Assembly (NCBI RefSeq): GCF_002102185.1
Contig: NZ_LQOW01000017.1
Span: 1-55,649 of the forward strand
Direction of reading: 5' to 3'
Origin: Mycobacterium fragae
GTDB lineage: Bacteria > Actinomycetota > Actinomycetes > Mycobacteriales > Mycobacteriaceae
Length of the DNA: 55,649 nt
Below the pieces are notes generated by a model. It did not search any database. It was not told the DNA's origin and worked only from the letters and a program-made list of their open reading frames with translations. This document shows, one piece after another, positions 52,830-55,649 of the stretch. The position numbers were made by a program, and so were the translations under genes. The stretch's first letter is position 1. Each line of letters opens with the position of its first letter.

Positions 52830-53510
52830 GTGGTGTCGTTTGCCTTCCAGCGCGCCCGCACCGAGAAGCAAAAGCGCCAACGTGCGGCGGCGATCGTGGC
52901 AGCCGCGCGTTCGGTGGCACTGGAGGAGGGTGTCGCGTCGGTGACCTTGACTGCCGTCGCCGACCGCGCCGGGGTCCACTATTCCGCCGTGCGCCGCTAT
53001 TTCACCTCCCATAAAGAAGTGCTGCTGCATCTCGCAGCCGAAGGTTGGGTGAGGTGGTCGAACACCGTGTGCGCCGCGTTGCGCGAGCCGGGTCCGATGT
53101 CGCCTTCGCGGGTCGCCGAGACGTTAGCGAACGGTCTCGCCGCAGATCCGCTCTTCTGCGACTTGCTCGCCAACCTTCACCTGCACCTCGAGCACGAGGT
53201 CGATCTCGACAGGGTTGTCGAGATCAGGCGGACCAGCGCCGCTGCCGTGATGTCGTTCGCGGATGCGATACAGCAGGCGTTGCCGGCGCTGGGGCGCTCG
53301 GGCGCACTGAATGTCCTTCTTGCTGCCTACTCTTTGGCAGCGCCCTTGTGGCAGCTCACCCACCCGCCGAAGGGACTGAGCGACGCCTTCGCCGAGGAAC
53401 CGCAGGTTCCGACCGAGTGGAACCTCGATTTCGCCTCCGCGCTTACCCGACTCCTGACCGCGACCTGCGTCGGATTCCTCTCCGAATCGACTGAGCGAAA
53501 CCACACCTGA
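52830..53510 (+). CDS. TetR-family transcriptional regulator
   Basis: A 226-residue regulator. HTH in residues 15-65 (RQRAAAIVAAARSVALEEG, LTAVADRAGVHYSAVRRYFTSHKEVL); the helical C-terminal domain contains ANLHLHLEHEVDLDRVVEIR and WQLTHPPKGL. It is divergent from mmpS and upstream of mbtH, so it probably controls the exporter and perhaps the NRPS genes. The start is GTG 52830 or the adjacent GTG 52833; the former matches a leaderless -10. The ligand is unknown. Confidence 0.87.
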   Translation: MVSFAFQRARTEKQKRQRAAAIVAAARSVALEEGVASVTLTAVADRAGVHYSAVRRYFTSHKEVLLHLAAEGWVRWSNTVCAALREPGPMSPSRVAETLANGLAADPLFCDLLANLHLHLEHEVDLDRVVEIRRTSAAAVMSFADAIQQALPALGRSGALNVLLAAYSLAAPLWQLTHPPKGLSDAFAEEPQVPTEWNLDFASALTRLLTATCVGFLSESTERNHT

Positions 53511-53900
53511 CGCTGAGCTCGTCTAGGTCCGATGGCAGTCAGAGGGCAGGCATCGCGCCCGCTTGATAGCCCATCGCGGGGTCGTCGCCGCTTCTTTTCG
53601 GGACTGCGTCCGCCCCGGCTGAGGCTACTGATCCAAGCGTTCGCGGCACTACACCCACCAGAACGTCATCGTCTCTCGAGGCGCCCGTCTCTGCTCGATA
53701 GCGAAACGCCGCAACGCCAAACCCATTGCTGCAGGCCACAGCTCAGAAAGCCACCACCGCCGGAACCCTGCGCGACGCACCATTCGCGGATCTTCTTGCC
53801 GAAACGTCAGGAATTTGTTGAAACCCCGGACCGACACCCTTGGGCTTCAGTATGGTTCGGAACGTTACGCGCACGTCAAACTAGGTGGTTTGGAGAATCG
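53511..53900 (+). other. 390-bp gap before mbtH without a recognised gene
   Basis: Short open frames exist on both strands here, including one running into mbtH from 53532, but none resembles a known protein or has a convincing ribosome binding site. The stretch should hold the promoter for mbtH and the NRPS. No clear -10/-35 pair, repeat or transposase signature was seen. It may be decayed coding sequence. Confidence 0.4.
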
Positions 53901-54128
53901 GTGAGCATCAATCCGTTCGACGACGACAATGGCAGCTTTTTCGTCTTGGTCAACGACGAGGAGCAGCACAGCCTGTGGCCGACCTTCGCAGATGTTCCAG
54001 CCGGGTGGCGAGTGGTTTACGGCGAAGCTGACCGTGCGGCGTGTCTGGACTACATCGAACAGAACTGGACCGATATACGGCCGAAGAGTCTGCGCGACAG
54101 ACTGGCAGAGAACCGGTCTTCGGACTAA
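53901..54128 (+). CDS. mbtH: MbtH-like protein
   Basis: A 75-residue partner that binds and activates NRPS adenylation domains. The family signature is complete: [38 protein letters not shown], then [18 protein letters not shown] with the three invariant tryptophans. GTG 53901 (VSINPFDD) with GGAG 5 nt upstream is preferred over longer in-frame starts, which would add unrelated sequence. It lies 49 bp before the NRPS gene, as in GPL loci, where the MbtH protein precedes mps1. Confidence 0.94.
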   Translation: MSINPFDDDNGSFFVLVNDEEQHSLWPTFADVPAGWRVVYGEADRAACLDYIEQNWTDIRPKSLRDRLAENRSSD

Positions 54129-54177
54129 GTAATCCTGGGGGCTTTCTGACCGGTAAACCGTCTCAAGGGGGAGTTTG

Positions 54178-55649
54178 ATGGAACTTGACGGCGGGGCGCT
54201 TCCGCTCACGCGCGGACAGCTAGATATATGGCTCGCGCAGGAAACGAGTGATCCCAGTACTGAGTGGCAACTCGGCCTATTCGTCAGGATCGACGGCGCG
54301 GTAGAACGTGCTTCTCTCGAATGGGCCATCCGCCGAGCGGTGCGAGACGCCGAACCAGTCAGATCCGCCTTCTTCGGGGTGGATGGCCAGGTTTTCCAAA
54401 AGGCCATCGATTACCCGGATGTCGAACTGGAATTCTATGACCTGAGCAGCTCGGCCGATCCCGTTCAGGAAGCCCGGGCGATAGCGCTATCGATCCAACA
54501 TACGCCAATGCCGTTCACCGGCCCGCTGTTCAAATTCGCATTATTTAAGACGCGGAACGATGAATTCTACTTGTTCGGGTGTGGCCACCATATAGTCGTA
54601 GACGGATCCGGCATTGCCCTTGTTGGCCAGCGGATCGCATCCATCTACTCTGCAGTCATTTCTGGCGCGCCAATCCCCCCTTCCTTCTTCGGCTCATTGC
54701 AAGACTTAGTCGACTGCGAGTTGGAATACGAAGCGTCCAACGATTATCTAGAAGATGAGGCCTTTTGGAGCGCGAACCTTCCCTCGGACGGCGGACCGAA
54801 TTATCGGTCTCAGCAAGCCGCGGCCGAGGGTGATCTGCACCAGCCTTCTGCGCCAGTCCAACTGGATCCTCTGGTCGTTCGTCGAGTTGAAGATTTAGCC
54901 CACGCGTGGAACGTGCCTCGCTCATCGGTCATCACTGCGGCGTGCGCTCTGATGGTGCGTGGGTGGTGTGCCGAGGGTCCAGAGGTGGTGCTCGATTTCC
55001 CGGTCAGTAGGCGAGTATCCCCGGAGTCAAAGACGCTGCCCGGGATGCTTGCCGGGGTCGTACCACTGGTATTGACGGTGTCGCCGGAGTCTACGGTTGC
55101 CGATTTTTGCGAGCATGTGGACACGCGAATACGGGAGACGCTGCAGCATCAGAGGTTTCCGGTGCAAGCGCTTGAGCGCAGGGCCCGGCTCCGCGACCCA
55201 GGGCAGCCCTCTGATCGGGTGAGCGTTAATTTCCTCCCGTCTACATTTGTTCTGCCCTTCGGTGGTGTCGCGGCATCGGCGTCATTGATCAATGCTGGCC
55301 TCGTAGGCGCCTTTGGGTTGATTTTCTCTAGCGGCGGTGACCAGCTTTTTCTCAACACGACCGGCGCTGGGCAGCCGTTCTCGAATTTCGACGTCTCCGA
55401 TTTAGCGTGGCGGCTGCAGCGGGTATTGGCGGCGATGGCCGCCGACCCGGGGCGGCGGCTGTCGTCGATTGATTTGCTCGATGAGGATGAGCAGCCCCGG
55501 CTCGATGATTGGAGTAATCGGGGGGTGTTGACGGCGGCGGCGGCGCCGGTGTCGGTTCCGGTGTTGTTTGCCGCGCAGGTGGCGCGTAGTCCGCGGGCGG
55601 TGGCGGTGACGTTTGAGGGCCGCTCGATGACGTATGGGGAGTTGGAGGA
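54178..55649 (+). CDS. Non-ribosomal peptide synthetase, N-terminal part (cut by window edge)
   Basis: The open frame from ATG 54178 (ribosome binding site GGGGGAG) runs off the right edge; about 490 residues are visible. Residues 1-430 form a condensation domain: LTRGQLDIWLAQ at the start, the active-site HHIVVDG at 137-143 (GHHIVVDGSG), DFPVSRRV near 280, and VSVNFLPS near 350. A linker (LLDEDEQPRLDDWSN) leads into an adenylation domain starting with LFAAQVARSPRAVAVTFEG and TYGELE. A condensation domain at the very N-terminus with no carrier before it implies acceptance of an external acyl chain, that is, lipoinitiation as proposed for Mps1 of GPL synthesis. The amino acid specificity lies outside the window. 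The last 150 bp are markedly more GC-rich and repetitive (GCGGCGGCG) than the start. Confidence 0.92.
   Translation, partial: MELDGGALPLTRGQLDIWLAQETSDPSTEWQLGLFVRIDGAVERASLEWAIRRAVRDAEPVRSAFFGVDGQVFQKAIDYPDVELEFYDLSSSADPVQEARAIALSIQHTPMPFTGPLFKFALFKTRNDEFYLFGCGHHIVVDGSGIALVGQRIASIYSAVISGAPIPPSFFGSLQDLVDCELEYEASNDYLEDEAFWSANLPSDGGPNYRSQQAAAEGDLHQPSAPVQLDPLVVRRVEDLAHAWNVPRSSVITAACALMVRGWCAEGPEVVLDFPVSRRVSPESKTLPGMLAGVVPLVLTVSPESTVADFCEHVDTRIRETLQHQRFPVQALERRARLRDPGQPSDRVSVNFLPSTFVLPFGGVAASASLINAGLVGAFGLIFSSGGDQLFLNTTGAGQPFSNFDVSDLAWRLQRVLAAMAADPGRRLSSIDLLDEDEQPRLDDWSNRGVLTAAAAPVSVPVLFAAQVARSPRAVAVTFEGRSMTYGELE

Noticed and set aside
53539..53837. Leftward 62-66 codon frames before mbtH, considered as a transposase remnant
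   Set aside because: Some Arg/Trp-rich stretches recall transposase tails, but there are no terminal repeats, DDE motif or flanking duplication.

Overview
The window is chromosomal DNA of a Mycobacterium. Evidence is the high G+C, the many GTG starts and leaderless promoters, and a gene order that follows the M. tuberculosis segment from about Rv1454c to Rv1498A (recalled from memory). It is not M. tuberculosis itself. SufB has no intein, the mazEF4 pair is missing between mutB and meaB, the ctpD/fadE15 stretch after the suf operon is replaced by other genes, and the right end carries an mmpS-mmpL-mmpL / mbtH / NRPS locus of the glycopeptidolipid (GPL) type. A GPL- or lipopeptide-producing nontuberculous species is likely; I cannot name it.

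Layout. 1-6.2 kb: a quinone reductase, an apparently truncated ATP-grasp-like protein, and a leftward operon mptB - ABC ATPase - ABC permease - heme A synthase-like gene (lipomannan mannosylation, export, respiration). 6.3-12.5 kb: the complete SUF iron-sulfur cluster operon sufR-B-D-C-S-U-T, with a SufR operator lying on the start codon of sufR. 12.6-18.4 kb: an accessory block of glucose-6-phosphate dehydrogenase, a GntR/FadR regulator divergent from a carotenoid oxygenase and acyl-CoA dehydrogenase pair, and a metallo-beta-lactamase-fold protein. The GntR gene and the oxygenase share one 16-bp palindrome that carries both -10 boxes. 18.4-25.1 kb: thioredoxin, enoyl-CoA hydratase, ABC-F ATPase, a small HTH protein, and the acn-acnR operon with an AcnR-type operator.

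25.1-31.4 kb: a cell-envelope block of a membrane protein, the NlpC/P60 hydrolases ripA and ripB, and moxR1 with its DUF58 and VWA partners. 31.4-34.1 kb: fabG1-inhA-hemH (mycolic acid synthesis and heme). 34-38 kb: a conserved hypothetical gene, nfeD and stomatin, an F420-type oxidoreductase and a TVP38 membrane protein. 38-43.1 kb: mutA-mutB-meaB, methylmalonyl-CoA mutase and its G-protein chaperone. 43.1-46 kb: two serine hydrolases and a dodecin.

At about 46.1 kb base composition drops and a different locus begins: leftward mmpS-mmpL-mmpL, a divergent TetR regulator, then mbtH and the first ~490 codons of an NRPS that opens with a condensation domain. Between the two mmpL genes is a 10-codon relic of an mmpS 3' end. 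It shows that the second mmpL came from duplication of an mmpS-mmpL cassette.

Three intergenic palindromic elements (two exactly 63 nt long) look like mycobacterial REP-type repeats. One forms part of the upstream region of the fabG1-inhA promoter. No tRNA, rRNA, CRISPR array, insertion sequence or phage gene was recognised.
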